Assembly (NCBI RefSeq): GCF_011170065.1 | Contig: NZ_BLLH01000011.1 | Coordinates: 1-64,000 of the forward strand | Reading direction: 5' to 3' | Source of the DNA: Pseudolactococcus insecticola | GTDB lineage: Bacteria; Bacillota; Bacilli; Lactobacillales; Streptococcaceae | DNA length: 64,000 nucleotides | Shown: one piece after another, positions 53,662-63,674 of the stretch | Layout: every line of letters begins with the position of its first letter | Position numbering within the stretch: the stretch's first letter is position 1 | Notes under the pieces: generated by a model | Database searches by the model: none | What the model saw: the letters and a program-made list of their open reading frames with translations, nothing else | What the model was told of the DNA's origin: nothing | Translations under genes and position numbers: made by a program

Positions 53662-54864
53662 ATGCAAAAGTTGAAAGCTTTCAAATTACGGCTATATCCC
53701 AATGCTTCACAAAGAGAACAGATTGATATTACAATCAACCATTCACGCTATGTTTGGAATGAAATGCTTGAGATGCAAAAAGCTCGCTATAAGAATAACA
53801 AAAATGCTAAATTCATTAATACGTTCGGCATGAATAGCATATTGACTGTTCTAAAGCAAGAGTTGAAATGGCTTAATGAAGCAGATAGCACAGCTTTGCA
53901 AGAAACAAATCAACAATTAGCAGATGCCTACAAACGGTTTTTTAAAAAGTTAGGTGGACAACCGCGATTTAAATCTCGTAAGTTCGCACGTAAGTCTTAC
54001 ACGACTAAAATGGGAATGAGCTTAATTGATGACAAACATCTTAAATTAGCTAAATTAGGCGCAGTGTATTTCAAGGCTAAGGCTATTCCAAATGGAAAAA
54101 TAAAACGTGTCACAGTACGTATTAGTCCAACAGGGAAATACTATGCCATGGTCTTAGCTGAAACAGAAATTAAGCCTTACGACACAACTGGTAAGTCAGT
54201 TGGTGTAGACCTCGGTTTAGCTGATTTAGCTATTCAATCAGACGAATACAAACTACCTAATATTCGTTTTGATAAACAGTTAGCTAAAAAGAAACTTTAC
54301 TGGGAGGTACGATTAGCTAGACGACGTAACAGGGCAATACAAGTGATACACAACACAAAAAAATTGACTGGGCAGGAATTGACACTTGATGATTTTAGCA
54401 ACTATGCGAGAGCCAAGCATATGATTGCTAAATACTCGGAAAAGATTGCCAATCAACGATTAGACTACTTGCATAAGTACACCACACAATTAGTCAAAAA
54501 CTACGACGTGATTGCCATTGAAAAACTTCAAGCAAGCAAAATGATGAAAAATCATAAACTTGCACGGGCAATCGCCAACGCGTCATGGTATAAATTGAGC
54601 GAGATGTTGGCTTATAAAACTGAATGGTATGGCAAAACGTTAATAAAAATCGACCCGAGTTATACAACTCAAGTCGACTATGAAACGCAAGAAGTCATAA
54701 AACATGACTTGTCTGTTCGCAAATACACTAATAGTTTTGGACATCTAATTGATCGGGATATAAACGCAGCCAAAAACATTTTGGAATGGGCGTCAGACCC
54801 AGAAAAACACGCTGTTATTTTGGAACAAATTTCAAGAAATAAAACACGCGTTACAAAAGCGTAA
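53662..54864 (+). CDS. tnpB: TnpB, RNA-guided nuclease of IS200/IS605 (copy 2)
   Basis: 400 residues with D183, E287 and D364 intact and, as in copy 1, no cysteines in the zinc-finger segment. It differs at a few residues (I60 for L, A87 for N, Q100/R102, A109, G324), so neither copy is a very recent duplicate of the other. ATG follows GAAAGGAG. Confidence 0.92.
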   Translation: MQKLKAFKLRLYPNASQREQIDITINHSRYVWNEMLEMQKARYKNNKNAKFINTFGMNSILTVLKQELKWLNEADSTALQETNQQLADAYKRFFKKLGGQPRFKSRKFARKSYTTKMGMSLIDDKHLKLAKLGAVYFKAKAIPNGKIKRVTVRISPTGKYYAMVLAETEIKPYDTTGKSVGVDLGLADLAIQSDEYKLPNIRFDKQLAKKKLYWEVRLARRRNRAIQVIHNTKKLTGQELTLDDFSNYARAKHMIAKYSEKIANQRLDYLHKYTTQLVKNYDVIAIEKLQASKMMKNHKLARAIANASWYKLSEMLAYKTEWYGKTLIKIDPSYTTQVDYETQEVIKHDLSVRKYTNSFGHLIDRDINAAKNILEWASDPEKHAVILEQISRNKTRVTKA

Positions 54865-54982
54865 AAACTTGTATAGGCAGGAATTGCCTTTGGTTAATAG
54901 CCGTAACCTCTGCACTTCTTTTAGAGAAGTGTAAGTCAGCGGTGTTCCCAGAAACCCGTTTTTTCAAAGACGGGTGATTCAT
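54850..54982 (+). ncRNA. putative omega (re)RNA of TnpB copy 2
   Basis: The 3' end of tnpB plus the structured right end, as for copy 1. The guide would be read from 54983 onward and begin ATATCCAATCAAGCC, that is, the interrupted membrane peptide gene. Boundaries are inferred. Confidence 0.45.
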
Positions 54983-55095
54983 ATATCCAATCAAGCCAAA
55001 AATAGCTATAATCAGAACGTATTTAACAATCTCGATGAAATAAGGGAAAAGGTCGCGAAATAAAACTGTCATAGCTCACCTCTAAAAATTATCTT

Positions 55096-58000
55096 TTAGA
55101 TTTCGCCTTCACGTTTCTTCTTCATGCTTTTAGCAACAAGGCCAAGGCTTCCAAGTGCCATTGCAGCCAAGCCAGCAGCAATTTCTGCAACGCTTTGTGC
55201 TTCGCCTGTTTCAGGCAATGTTTGAGCTGTTGCAGGAATAGTTGGTTCAGCCGATACTGGTGTTGCATCGTAAGTTACAGGAGCTGGTGTTGCTGCTACT
55301 GGAGCTGAAGTTGGAGTCGCTACCACTGGAGCTGGAGTCGCAACAACTGGTGTTTTCTTATAGTGATAAATAGTATTTCCGTCTTCATCAGTTGTTGTAT
55401 TCACAAACGTATAGCCTGGAATATCTTTTTTAGGTTGAGTACCTTCTTCTTGAGGAAGAAGTGGGTTGCCATCTTCATCTACAAAGTCAGTTGTTACTTT
55501 AACAACTGGTTTGTAATGATGAACGGTATTGCCGTCTGAATCAGTTGTGGTATTAACAAACGTATAACCTGTAATATCTTTTTCAGGTTGAGTACCTTCT
55601 TCTTGAGGAAGAAGTGGATTACCATCTTCATCTACAAAGTCAGTTGTTACCTTAACAATTGCTTTGTAATGGTGAACAACATTACCATTTTCATCAGTTG
55701 TAGTATTAACAAACTCATAGTTTGGAATGTCTTTTTTATCTTGAACGCCGTCCTGTTGTTCAGCGAGTGGATTACCATCTTCATCTACCCAGTTAGTTGT
55801 AACAACGTCAGCTTTATAATGATGAACAACGTTGCCATCTTCATCAGTTGTTGTATTCACATAAGTATATTTAGGAATATCTTTAACTGGTTGTGCACCT
55901 TCTTGTTGTGTAGCAAGAGGGGTGTTATTTTCATCAACCCAGTCAGTTGTAATAACTGCTACTACTGGTTTATAATGATGAATAGTATTTCCGTCTGAAT
56001 CTGTTGTTGTATTAACAAACGTATAACCTGTAATATCTTTAACTGGTTGTGTGCCGTCTTGTTGTGTAATCAAGTCTTTACCATTTTCATCAACCCAGTT
56101 AGTATGCACTGTAACTACTGGTTTATAGTGATGAATAGTATTACCGTCTGAATCTGTTGTTGTATTTACAAATGTATAACCTGTAATATCTTTAACTGGT
56201 TGTGTGCCGTCTTGTTGTACAATCAAGTCTTTACCATTTTCGTCAACCCAGTTAGTATGCACCGTAACTACTGGTTTATAATGATGAATAGTATTACCGT
56301 CTGAATCTGTTGTTGTATTTACAAAAGTATAACCTGTAATATCTTTTTTAGGTTGCGTACCGTCTTGTTGCACAAGCAATGGTGTACCATTTTCATCAAC
56401 CCAGTTAGTATGCACCGCAACTGCTGCTTTAGGTGTTACTTTATAATGGTGAATTGTATTACCGTCTGAATCTGTTGTTGTATTTACAAACGTATAACCT
56501 GTAATATCTTTTTTAGGTTGTGTGCCGTCCTGTTGTACAAGCAAGTCTTTACCATTTTCATCAACCCAATTAGTATGCACTGTAACTACTGGTTTATAAT
56601 GATGAATAGTATTACCATCTGAATCAGTTGTTGTATTTACAAACGTATAGTCAGGAATATCTTTTTTAGGTTGGGTACCATCTTGTTGTACAACCAATGG
56701 TGTACCATTTTCATCAACCCAGTTAGTATGAACTCCAACTGTAGGGGTTACTTTATAATGATGAACAGTATTGCCATCTGAATCAGTTGTTGTATTTACG
56801 AACGTATAGCCAGGAATATCTTTTTTAGGTTGTGTACCGTCTTGCTGTACAATCAAGTCTTTACCATTTTCATCAACCCAGTTAGTATGAACTGTAACTG
56901 TAGGGGTTACTTTATAATGATGAACAGTATTGCCATCTGAATCAGTCGTTGTATTTACAAACGTATAGCCAGGAATATCTTTTTTAGGTTGTGTACCGTC
57001 TTGTTGTACAATCAGGTCTTTGCCATTTTCATCAACCCAGTTAGTGTAAACTGTAACTGTAGGAGTTACTTTATAATGATGAACAGTATTGCCATCTGAA
57101 TCAGTTGTTGTATTTACAAACGTATAGCCAGGAATATCTTTTTTAGGTTGTGTACCATCTTGTTGTACAATTAATGAATTACCATTTTCATCAACCCAGT
57201 TAGTATGCACTGTAACTGTAGGGGTTACTTTATAATGATGAACAGTATTACCATCTGAATCAGTTGTTGTGCTCACCCAGGTATAACCTGTAATATCTTT
57301 TTTAGGTTGTGAACCATTAACTTGAGCGGAAATACTTTTACCATTTTCATCTACAAAATTTGTTACAACTGTTGGTGTTGGTGTAACTGGCACAGTAACG
57401 TCAACGTCTGTAGAAGTAGCTGTATCACTTGAAGTATCTTTTGCAGGAGTTGTTGGAGGTGTTACATCAGCATCTCCTGTGGTATTTGAATTAGTAGCAT
57501 TACTTGTAGCACCAGTTGCAAGTGGCACACTAGCAGAATATTCTGCTGATTGGACTAATGAAGCAAATTCTGGGACAACTGCAGCTTCAGATTTAGCTTC
57601 ATCTGCACCTACAAAAATTGAACCATTAATAACTTTATAAAGTCCTGTTACATATGTGTTCAAAGCATTTGTAAATGCTGAATCAGCGTTTGTTTGATTA
57701 CCATTAGCATCATAAAGTGCAATACCCATTTTAGTCATCAAGGCATCAATATCACTTGCCGAAGTTGTTTTAGAAGTATCTACAGTTTTAAGTCCAGTAT
57801 ATCCAGAAATTGCGCTATCAACATAAGTTTGAAGTGCTGTTTTAAATGTAGCATCAAGTTTAGCAACTGTGGCTGAATCTACTTTAGCAGCTGTTGCTTC
57901 AACATCTGCAAGTGAGCTTGAATTAGCCAAATTTGTAATTGCTGACTTGCCGTCAGTACCATCAATTGTCCCAAGAACAATATTAACAGCACTATTACCA

Positions 58001-58584
58001 GAAGCATCTGTTGAAATACCGATTACAGTTGCGTTAATATCAAGAGGTGTATCAGCACTGTAAGAAGTAATTGTTTTACCGCCATTAGCAGTAATTTTTG
58101 GTGCACCTGTTGGCAAGTTTGAGTTAATGAAATTAACTGCTGTAATAATTTGCGCACCAGTTGCATTATCTGCTGTAACACCTGCAAGACCAGTAGCTGA
58201 CCATTTGGCATAAAGTGTTTTAGCTGCAGGCACTGTTGAAGATTTAAGAGCGTTCAATGACGTAAAGATAGACGTCAAATTTTGCTCTGTCGGTGCAACC
58301 ATGTATGATCCCAATTTATTATCTGTTGATGTGAATTGGAAAGGAGCTGTGTCCAATGCTTTAGACAAGTCACCAGCTGATAGAGCTGATTTAATTGCTG
58401 TTGCATTTGTATACAAAGCTTTATATTCGTCTAATTGTCCTGCAACATAAGCATCAAGCGATGTTTGTGAAACACTATCAGCACTTGCTGATTGAACATT
58501 AACCAAAGCACCTGCTGCGACACCAAATGCACCTGCTGCGCCGAAGGCAACGCCAATACTTTTTTGTTTTTTAGAAAATTTCAT
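55096..58584 (-). CDS. LPXTG wall-anchored protein with 13 MucBP-like repeats
   Basis: Signal peptide (about 1-35, ending near ASA-DS), then an Ala/Thr/Ser-rich helical region (about 35-340), a Thr/Pro/Val linker, and 13 tandem repeats of about 50 residues. The repeat pattern is TNWVDENG-x-LxVQQDGTQPKKDIxGYTFVNTTTDSDGN-HHYK, as in MucBP-like adhesive modules. A Pro/Ala linker leads to LPETGEAQS, a membrane span and a KKKREGE tail for sortase attachment. Probably a surface adhesin that aids mating contacts, given promoter P10 and its place beside the antigen I/II-like gene. Confidence 0.9.
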   Translation of the reverse strand: MKFSKKQKSIGVAFGAAGAFGVAAGALVNVQSASADSVSQTSLDAYVAGQLDEYKALYTNATAIKSALSAGDLSKALDTAPFQFTSTDNKLGSYMVAPTEQNLTSIFTSLNALKSSTVPAAKTLYAKWSATGLAGVTADNATGAQIITAVNFINSNLPTGAPKITANGGKTITSYSADTPLDINATVIGISTDASGNSAVNIVLGTIDGTDGKSAITNLANSSSLADVEATAAKVDSATVAKLDATFKTALQTYVDSAISGYTGLKTVDTSKTTSASDIDALMTKMGIALYDANGNQTNADSAFTNALNTYVTGLYKVINGSIFVGADEAKSEAAVVPEFASLVQSAEYSASVPLATGATSNATNSNTTGDADVTPPTTPAKDTSSDTATSTDVDVTVPVTPTPTVVTNFVDENGKSISAQVNGSQPKKDITGYTWVSTTTDSDGNTVHHYKVTPTVTVHTNWVDENGNSLIVQQDGTQPKKDIPGYTFVNTTTDSDGNTVHHYKVTPTVTVYTNWVDENGKDLIVQQDGTQPKKDIPGYTFVNTTTDSDGNTVHHYKVTPTVTVHTNWVDENGKDLIVQQDGTQPKKDIPGYTFVNTTTDSDGNTVHHYKVTPTVGVHTNWVDENGTPLVVQQDGTQPKKDIPDYTFVNTTTDSDGNTIHHYKPVVTVHTNWVDENGKDLLVQQDGTQPKKDITGYTFVNTTTDSDGNTIHHYKVTPKAAVAVHTNWVDENGTPLLVQQDGTQPKKDITGYTFVNTTTDSDGNTIHHYKPVVTVHTNWVDENGKDLIVQQDGTQPVKDITGYTFVNTTTDSDGNTIHHYKPVVTVHTNWVDENGKDLITQQDGTQPVKDITGYTFVNTTTDSDGNTIHHYKPVVAVITTDWVDENNTPLATQQEGAQPVKDIPKYTYVNTTTDEDGNVVHHYKADVVTTNWVDEDGNPLAEQQDGVQDKKDIPNYEFVNTTTDENGNVVHHYKAIVKVTTDFVDEDGNPLLPQEEGTQPEKDITGYTFVNTTTDSDGNTVHHYKPVVKVTTDFVDEDGNPLLPQEEGTQPKKDIPGYTFVNTTTDEDGNTIYHYKKTPVVATPAPVVATPTSAPVAATPAPVTYDATPVSAEPTIPATAQTLPETGEAQSVAEIAAGLAAMALGSLGLVAKSMKKKREGEI
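55370..57370. repeat. tandem coding repeats (about 150-160 bp) in the LPXTG gene
   Basis: Thirteen in-frame copies. The nine central ones are nearly identical at DNA level, the last four (towards the C-terminus) more divergent. Likely to vary in number by recombination and to be misassembled from short reads. Confidence 0.88.
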
Positions 58585-58683
58585 GTTTTTCCTATCCTTT
58601 ATTTTATATTGAGGGGCTTCCCACCCACTTGCATAGACAATGATTATTTTATGCGCTATGTCGCTTTACCATGTAACAAATAA

Positions 58684-58725
58684 ATTGTACTAAATAGTTT
58701 TCTTTATAAAAACCCACTTTTAACT
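58684..58725 (-). promoter_or_regulatory. element promoter P10 (AAAAGTG / TACAAT)
   Basis: Minus strand AGTTAAAAGTGGGTTTT (box 58721-58715) and TACAAT (58689-58684), offset 26 bp. Followed by an unusually long leader of about 100 nt containing a second GTGGG and inverted T/A stretches. Confidence 0.72.
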
Positions 58726-58761
58726 CAAGTTATTAGGTAATTATCTTTTTAAGAAATTATT

Positions 58762-61700
58762 TTATGCTTTTTTTACTGTTTTCTTGTAAGTTAGTATCCA
58801 ACCACCCCGCGCATTATCAAATGTCACTGATGAAAGTTCATAACCTGAATAGTTAATAACAACGGGTGCTACACTTACAGTACCAATCATAAACGTACTG
58901 AATGTATCATCCTCAGGTACTACTACTTCAGGAGCTGTTGTTGATGAAACAGCAGTAGTTACTGTTTGTGTTGTGAGTGAAGTTCCAACTGGTGGATTAG
59001 CTACTAAATCTACTGCTGAACCCGTCATAATATAAACAGGAATTGAATACATTTTAGTAGTTTCATTATAAACTGCTTGACCTAAAACTCTACCTGCTGG
59101 AGCTGTAAATCCATTCTTTTCATAATCAGCTTTAGTCATAGTACGTGTATAATCAAGCGTTGACGTAAGAAGATTATCAATATTAGTTTGAAGCGCTTTA
59201 TCTGCAGCTGATGTCGAAGTTGTCAAATCTGTAATTTTAGCATCTTCAATTGATTTCAATTGTGCAATTGCGTCAACAACTTCGCCTGTTTCTTTATATA
59301 CTGGAATTGACCACAGTTTTGTAGTGGTATCATAAGTTGCTGTTCCTAAAACTTCACCAGCAGGAGCTGTAAATCCTTTAGCTTTATAATCAGCATCACT
59401 CATGACACGTGTGTAATCAAGATTTGATTTAAAGATAGCATCAATATTAGCTTGAAGTGTTTTATCTGCAGCTGTTGTTGAAGCTGTCAAATCTGTAATT
59501 TTAGCATCTTCAATTGATTTCAATTGTGCAATTGCATCGACAAGTTCGCCAGTTTCTTTATAAACTGGAATTGACCATACTTTTGTAGTTGGATCTTGAA
59601 CAGCATCGCCTGCGATATATCCTGCAGGAGCAGTAAAGCCTTTAGCTTTATAATCAGTGTCACTCATGACACGTGTGTAATAAAGATTTGATTTAAAGAT
59701 TGCATCAATATTGGCTTGGAGTGTTTTATCTGCTGCTGTTGTTGAAGCAGTCAAATCTGTAATTTTAGCATCCTCAATTGATTTCAATTGTGCAATTGCG
59801 TCAACGAGTTCACCTGTTTCAATATATACAGGAATTGACCACAATTTTGTAGTACTATCATAAGTTGCTGTTCCTAAAACACGTCCTGCTGGAGTTGGGA
59901 AACCTTTAGCTTGATAATCAGCATCACTCATAACACGAACATAATCGAGATTTGAATCAAAGATAGCGTCAATGTTAGCTTGAAGTGTTTTGTCTGCTTT
60001 TGCACGAGCTGCCGCTTCATCTGCGTCTGCTTTTGCACGGGCTGCTGCTTCATCAGCAATTGCTTTTGCACGAGCTGCCGCTTCGTCTGCGTCTGCTTTT
60101 GCACGAGCTGCTGCTTCATCTGCAACTGCTTTTGCACGAGCTGCTGCTTCATCAGCAATTGCTTTAGCACGAGCTGCCGCTTCGTCTGCGTCTGCTTTTG
60201 CACGAGCTACTGCTTCATCAGCATCTGCTTTTGCACGGGCTTCTGCCTCTGCCGCCAAAGCTTTATCGGCTGCCGCCTTAGCATCTGCATCTGTTTTAAT
60301 ACGTGCTGCTGTTTCCTTATCCAGATTGGTTTGAACTGTAACAATCTTACCATTCAAGTCAATCTTAGCAGCGTCCAAATCAGCAGCTACTTCATCAATA
60401 TTTTCTTGAAGTTTTTTATCAGTATCATCTAACTGATCAAACTTATTGAGAATATCTGTTGATGATGTAAGCGAATTGTAAGTAATCACCCAATCGCCAT
60501 TTTTATCAAGTGTTGCTGATTTAACAAGTGTCGCATTTGGAATAATAGGAGCATCAGGTTTAACTTTTGACGTACCAGCAATTGTAGCGAGCAATGGGTC
60601 TCCATTTTCATCCACATAGTGAATCAAGTTTGCGACACCGTAATCATAAGTGTTAGTTGTTACTTTATTTGAAAGATACTCAACACCTTGAATAATATTT
60701 TTATATTGGTTAGGAATACCTTCTTTAGCGCCAACACGTTTTACTTGAACGTATACGTCAGCACCAAATTCTGATTTACTCCAATCAATTTGATCCAAAA
60801 ATTCTGGGTCAAAGTAGATATAAACTGTTTGCAAGTTTGTATCATCAGAAGTACGACGCAATTCTTGAGTCGTATATTTAGTAATTTCACTACCAGCTTT
60901 GATTACACGACCACTTTTAAGAACAATATCAGTAGTAGCTTCTACCATATAAATACCATCATATTGGTCATAATTAGGATCAATCAAATCATAAAATTCA
61001 TAAGACTCAACACCATACGCCAAGTTTTTCGGCAATTCTGCGCCTTCAAGGCGATAATCGAATACTTGATTAAGTTGAATTTCACTACCTGCAAGTGAAG
61101 TCAAATCACCAACACGTGCGATAACATCTTTTTGTGGGTCAATTTTAGGAACAGTATTTGTTACTGTATTTGACTTATAAAGATTACCAAAGTCAATTTG
61201 ATAAGCAACGTTACTGTAAGAACCACCTTCTACTGATGGATTTTTCAATGTTACCATTGGTTGAACGATTGTAACTGTATTACCAGTTTGAATATAGTTT
61301 TTATTAAAGTCTGCAACATTATCTACTGAGTAAAGGATAAACTTACCGTCAATTTTTACACCTGCATCTTTAACATATTGTTGAACGTCTGCTGGCGCAT
61401 CAGCAATTGAATCGTAGATTGTATATGAAATCCCACTTACTGCATTACCATTTGAATCAATAAACTTAGGTGTTTTAACTGAAACAGCGCCTTCTGGATA
61501 ATCATCAATATAGTAAAGTCCTTTAGTCATCATCAGAGAATCGACGTTAGACCCTTTATATTGATTCAAGTCCCATGTAATATGATATTCATTTACATCA
61601 CTTGGCAACAAGTTATAGCCATCAATTTTAACACCTGTGTCAGTATTGTAGTTATGCTTAGTTGGATCAGCAGAGCTTGTTTCAAAATAAATCGTATTTG

Positions 61701-63636
61701 AAGTTGTTTGATACTCATCGTTAATCGTCGTTTTAAAATTAAAGGCATATGTTGCATCATCATCATTAAGCGTAATAAACGCAATTGGTGTTGGTACATC
61801 ATAACTTGCATCTTTATTAAGGTTGATTTTTGTAAGTAAATCAGTTGTAGCCGTGAATGTCAAAATATGAAGAACATCATCATAAGAAACATTAAAACCA
61901 TCTGCTAAAGCACGTTTTTTAGTCAACGTTAAATCTACAGTAGCATTTGTAGGGACTTTCATTTCCATAACATAATTATGGAAAACTACCATATCGTTTG
62001 ATTGCGTACCTTCAATTTTTTCACCACCACGATATGCTGGAATATCATCGTTATCCATCTTAACGCCGATAGTTTGACCTTTAAGCGCAACGTATGGATC
62101 AGATTTCGTCCCACTATCACCATAAGCAGTTGATTCATCACGGTTAGTACCATCAGCTGAATTTTCAGGTTGAGAAATAATATCATAAAGATGATAAGTT
62201 AAAGATGGTTTTTTAGGTTTAGTTGCTTGATAGCTAGCTTCCCAAGCAGTTGCATCATAAGTGTAAGTCGGAATTGAAACACTGTATGTTTTTGGTGTAT
62301 AAACCAGAGTTTTATAAGTAACAACTGGTAGTGTTGGAGGGACTGGCCCTTGTGTAGTTGTCACTGATCCATATGAAATACCTTCTTGACTTACAATATC
62401 AGTTAAAACAGCACTTATAGAAGTAAAATTAGTCCCATTGTCTGCGTTATATTTAGCAATAACACTTGAAATATCAGCTGCCGTAAATGTTGCCGGAAGT
62501 GTAGACACACCCATTGCAGATTTTAAAGCGACTTGAATTTCTGAATTAAAAGTAATATAACTAACATAAGCGTTAAACTTATCAGCTGTTGTATAGCTTG
62601 AATAAGAAGTAACTGGTAGAATAGTTCCTGAAATAAGCGTATTTGCTGCAATTAAATCGACAATATCCTGAGAGGTTGTCATAGCATTGATTTGTGTAGC
62701 TGTAATACCTAAGTTAGGATTGTTGGTAATATAAGCAACTGCTGCTGTTTTAACATCAGCTAAGCTACTTGAAGCAACTGTTTTATTAAGATAAGCAGGA
62801 CCTTCAAGTGTTTGCAACGCTAATTGCTTAGCATTTTGAACATTAGTTACCGCAGTTGAATAGTTTGAAACCCAATTGCTATAATCTGCTACCGCAGCAT
62901 TATATTTAGTATTAGCAGCTTTAGCTTTAGCAATAATACTATCGTAATAAGTTGAAACATTACTTGTAGTAGCTTCTACTGTACCAGTATTGCTTAAAGT
63001 AACACCTGAAAGATTATTTTGGTCAACATTAAATTTGTTAGTTGCAGTTGCAAGATCACTTTCAAGTTTATTTTGAGCAGTAACTTTAGCCAAAGCATCT
63101 GCAGCATCGCTTGCAACGTCACTGTTAGCATTTGTCAAATAAGTATTAACGCCGTCGCTACCAGTTGATTGACTATAAGGTACAGCTTTAGTAGAGGTAC
63201 TTACAGTAACACCTTGAGCAACCAGTTGGTTAATTAGCGTTTGATTTTTTGCGTTAAATTGATCTACAAGCGCTTCTGCGTCAGTTACTTCTTTATGAGC
63301 ATCTTGAAATGCTTGTAAGTCTGAAACGTATTTATCAATTTTTGCTTTCATGTCAGCTGTTTGGCTAGCATAGTCAGCTTTAGCAGTTGCGATTGCTTTA
63401 GTAATCGCATCGTCTCCTACAGCGACAATTTTAACGTCTGCGTCTTGTGTTGGATCAAGGTCAGTTGAATAGGCACGTTCGATTTGATTATCTAATGCGT
63501 CGTGTGTGACATAGACACGTACATCGCCAACCTCGTCATCTGCATGCACAGTATTTTGAGAGACAGCAACAAGACCAATGCCACCCAACAAGGCAGCACC
63601 TGATGCACCAACTCTAAATTTAGTTTTCTTATTCAT
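58762..63636 (-). CDS. antigen I/II-like adhesin without LPXTG anchor (1,624 aa)
   Basis: Signal peptide (about 1-32), then a helical Ala-rich region (about 60-280) and a middle domain (about 500-680). Isopeptide-type beta domains (about 690-1075) carry SVKTPKFIDSNG and QLNQVFDYRLEG signatures resembling antigen I/II and PrgB C-terminal domains. Next is a coiled coil made of ADEAAARAKA repeats (about 1150-1240), then four 86-residue repeats (SNLDYTRVMSDADYKAKGF type). The end is YKKTVKKA, without sortase motif or membrane span. Adhesins of this class promote mating aggregation in enterococcal plasmids. Wall attachment here must be different, or it is released. Confidence 0.8.
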   Translation of the reverse strand: MNKKTKFRVGASGAALLGGIGLVAVSQNTVHADDEVGDVRVYVTHDALDNQIERAYSTDLDPTQDADVKIVAVGDDAITKAIATAKADYASQTADMKAKIDKYVSDLQAFQDAHKEVTDAEALVDQFNAKNQTLINQLVAQGVTVSTSTKAVPYSQSTGSDGVNTYLTNANSDVASDAADALAKVTAQNKLESDLATATNKFNVDQNNLSGVTLSNTGTVEATTSNVSTYYDSIIAKAKAANTKYNAAVADYSNWVSNYSTAVTNVQNAKQLALQTLEGPAYLNKTVASSSLADVKTAAVAYITNNPNLGITATQINAMTTSQDIVDLIAANTLISGTILPVTSYSSYTTADKFNAYVSYITFNSEIQVALKSAMGVSTLPATFTAADISSVIAKYNADNGTNFTSISAVLTDIVSQEGISYGSVTTTQGPVPPTLPVVTYKTLVYTPKTYSVSIPTYTYDATAWEASYQATKPKKPSLTYHLYDIISQPENSADGTNRDESTAYGDSGTKSDPYVALKGQTIGVKMDNDDIPAYRGGEKIEGTQSNDMVVFHNYVMEMKVPTNATVDLTLTKKRALADGFNVSYDDVLHILTFTATTDLLTKINLNKDASYDVPTPIAFITLNDDDATYAFNFKTTINDEYQTTSNTIYFETSSADPTKHNYNTDTGVKIDGYNLLPSDVNEYHITWDLNQYKGSNVDSLMMTKGLYYIDDYPEGAVSVKTPKFIDSNGNAVSGISYTIYDSIADAPADVQQYVKDAGVKIDGKFILYSVDNVADFNKNYIQTGNTVTIVQPMVTLKNPSVEGGSYSNVAYQIDFGNLYKSNTVTNTVPKIDPQKDVIARVGDLTSLAGSEIQLNQVFDYRLEGAELPKNLAYGVESYEFYDLIDPNYDQYDGIYMVEATTDIVLKSGRVIKAGSEITKYTTQELRRTSDDTNLQTVYIYFDPEFLDQIDWSKSEFGADVYVQVKRVGAKEGIPNQYKNIIQGVEYLSNKVTTNTYDYGVANLIHYVDENGDPLLATIAGTSKVKPDAPIIPNATLVKSATLDKNGDWVITYNSLTSSTDILNKFDQLDDTDKKLQENIDEVAADLDAAKIDLNGKIVTVQTNLDKETAARIKTDADAKAAADKALAAEAEARAKADADEAVARAKADADEAAARAKAIADEAAARAKAVADEAAARAKADADEAAARAKAIADEAAARAKADADEAAARAKADKTLQANIDAIFDSNLDYVRVMSDADYQAKGFPTPAGRVLGTATYDSTTKLWSIPVYIETGELVDAIAQLKSIEDAKITDLTASTTAADKTLQANIDAIFKSNLYYTRVMSDTDYKAKGFTAPAGYIAGDAVQDPTTKVWSIPVYKETGELVDAIAQLKSIEDAKITDLTASTTAADKTLQANIDAIFKSNLDYTRVMSDADYKAKGFTAPAGEVLGTATYDTTTKLWSIPVYKETGEVVDAIAQLKSIEDAKITDLTTSTSAADKALQTNIDNLLTSTLDYTRTMTKADYEKNGFTAPAGRVLGQAVYNETTKMYSIPVYIMTGSAVDLVANPPVGTSLTTQTVTTAVSSTTAPEVVVPEDDTFSTFMIGTVSVAPVVINYSGYELSSVTFDNARGGWILTYKKTVKKA
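59000..60020. repeat. four long coding repeats (about 260 bp) in the adhesin gene
   Basis: Four in-frame copies of a unit DKTLQANIDAIFKSNL...SIPVYKETGE...TDLTASTTAA, the last one divergent. They lie next to the short ARAKADADEAA repeats at about 59990-60260. Confidence 0.8.
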
Positions 63637-63674
63637 AAATATATGAACCTTTCTTTTTTTAGTTTACAAACTAT

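Larger units (their letters stand above)
53054..54982. mobile_element. IS200/IS605-family element, copy 2 (1,929 bp, left end at 53054)
   Basis: Same length and ends as copy 1, but inverted relative to it. It follows AATTAT at the left end, as copy 1 does. It has split a 37-codon gene after codon 30: joining both flanks restores an uninterrupted frame, which confirms the boundaries. Confidence 0.9.
53030..55072 (-). pseudogene. 37-residue membrane peptide gene interrupted by IS copy 2
   Basis: Codons 1-30 (55072-54983) encode a short N-terminus and one membrane span (YVLIIAIFGLIGY). Beyond the IS, 53053-53030 supplies IIVDEIL and a stop. In the present sequence the frame runs into the IS right end and ends after 73 codons. 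The gene lies 23 bp behind the LPXTG-protein gene and before its terminator, so it belonged to that operon. Confidence 0.72.

Noticed and set aside
55370-57370. Regular repeats that could suggest a CRISPR array
   Set aside because: Repeat and spacer are one continuous open frame with a conserved protein period; no cas genes are present.
59980-60432. Cysteine-rich ORF on the plus strand (repeated CFCTSCCFI pattern)
   Set aside because: It is the antisense image of the ADEAAARAKA coding repeats of the adhesin. No ribosome binding site, and the periodicity is explained by the sense gene.
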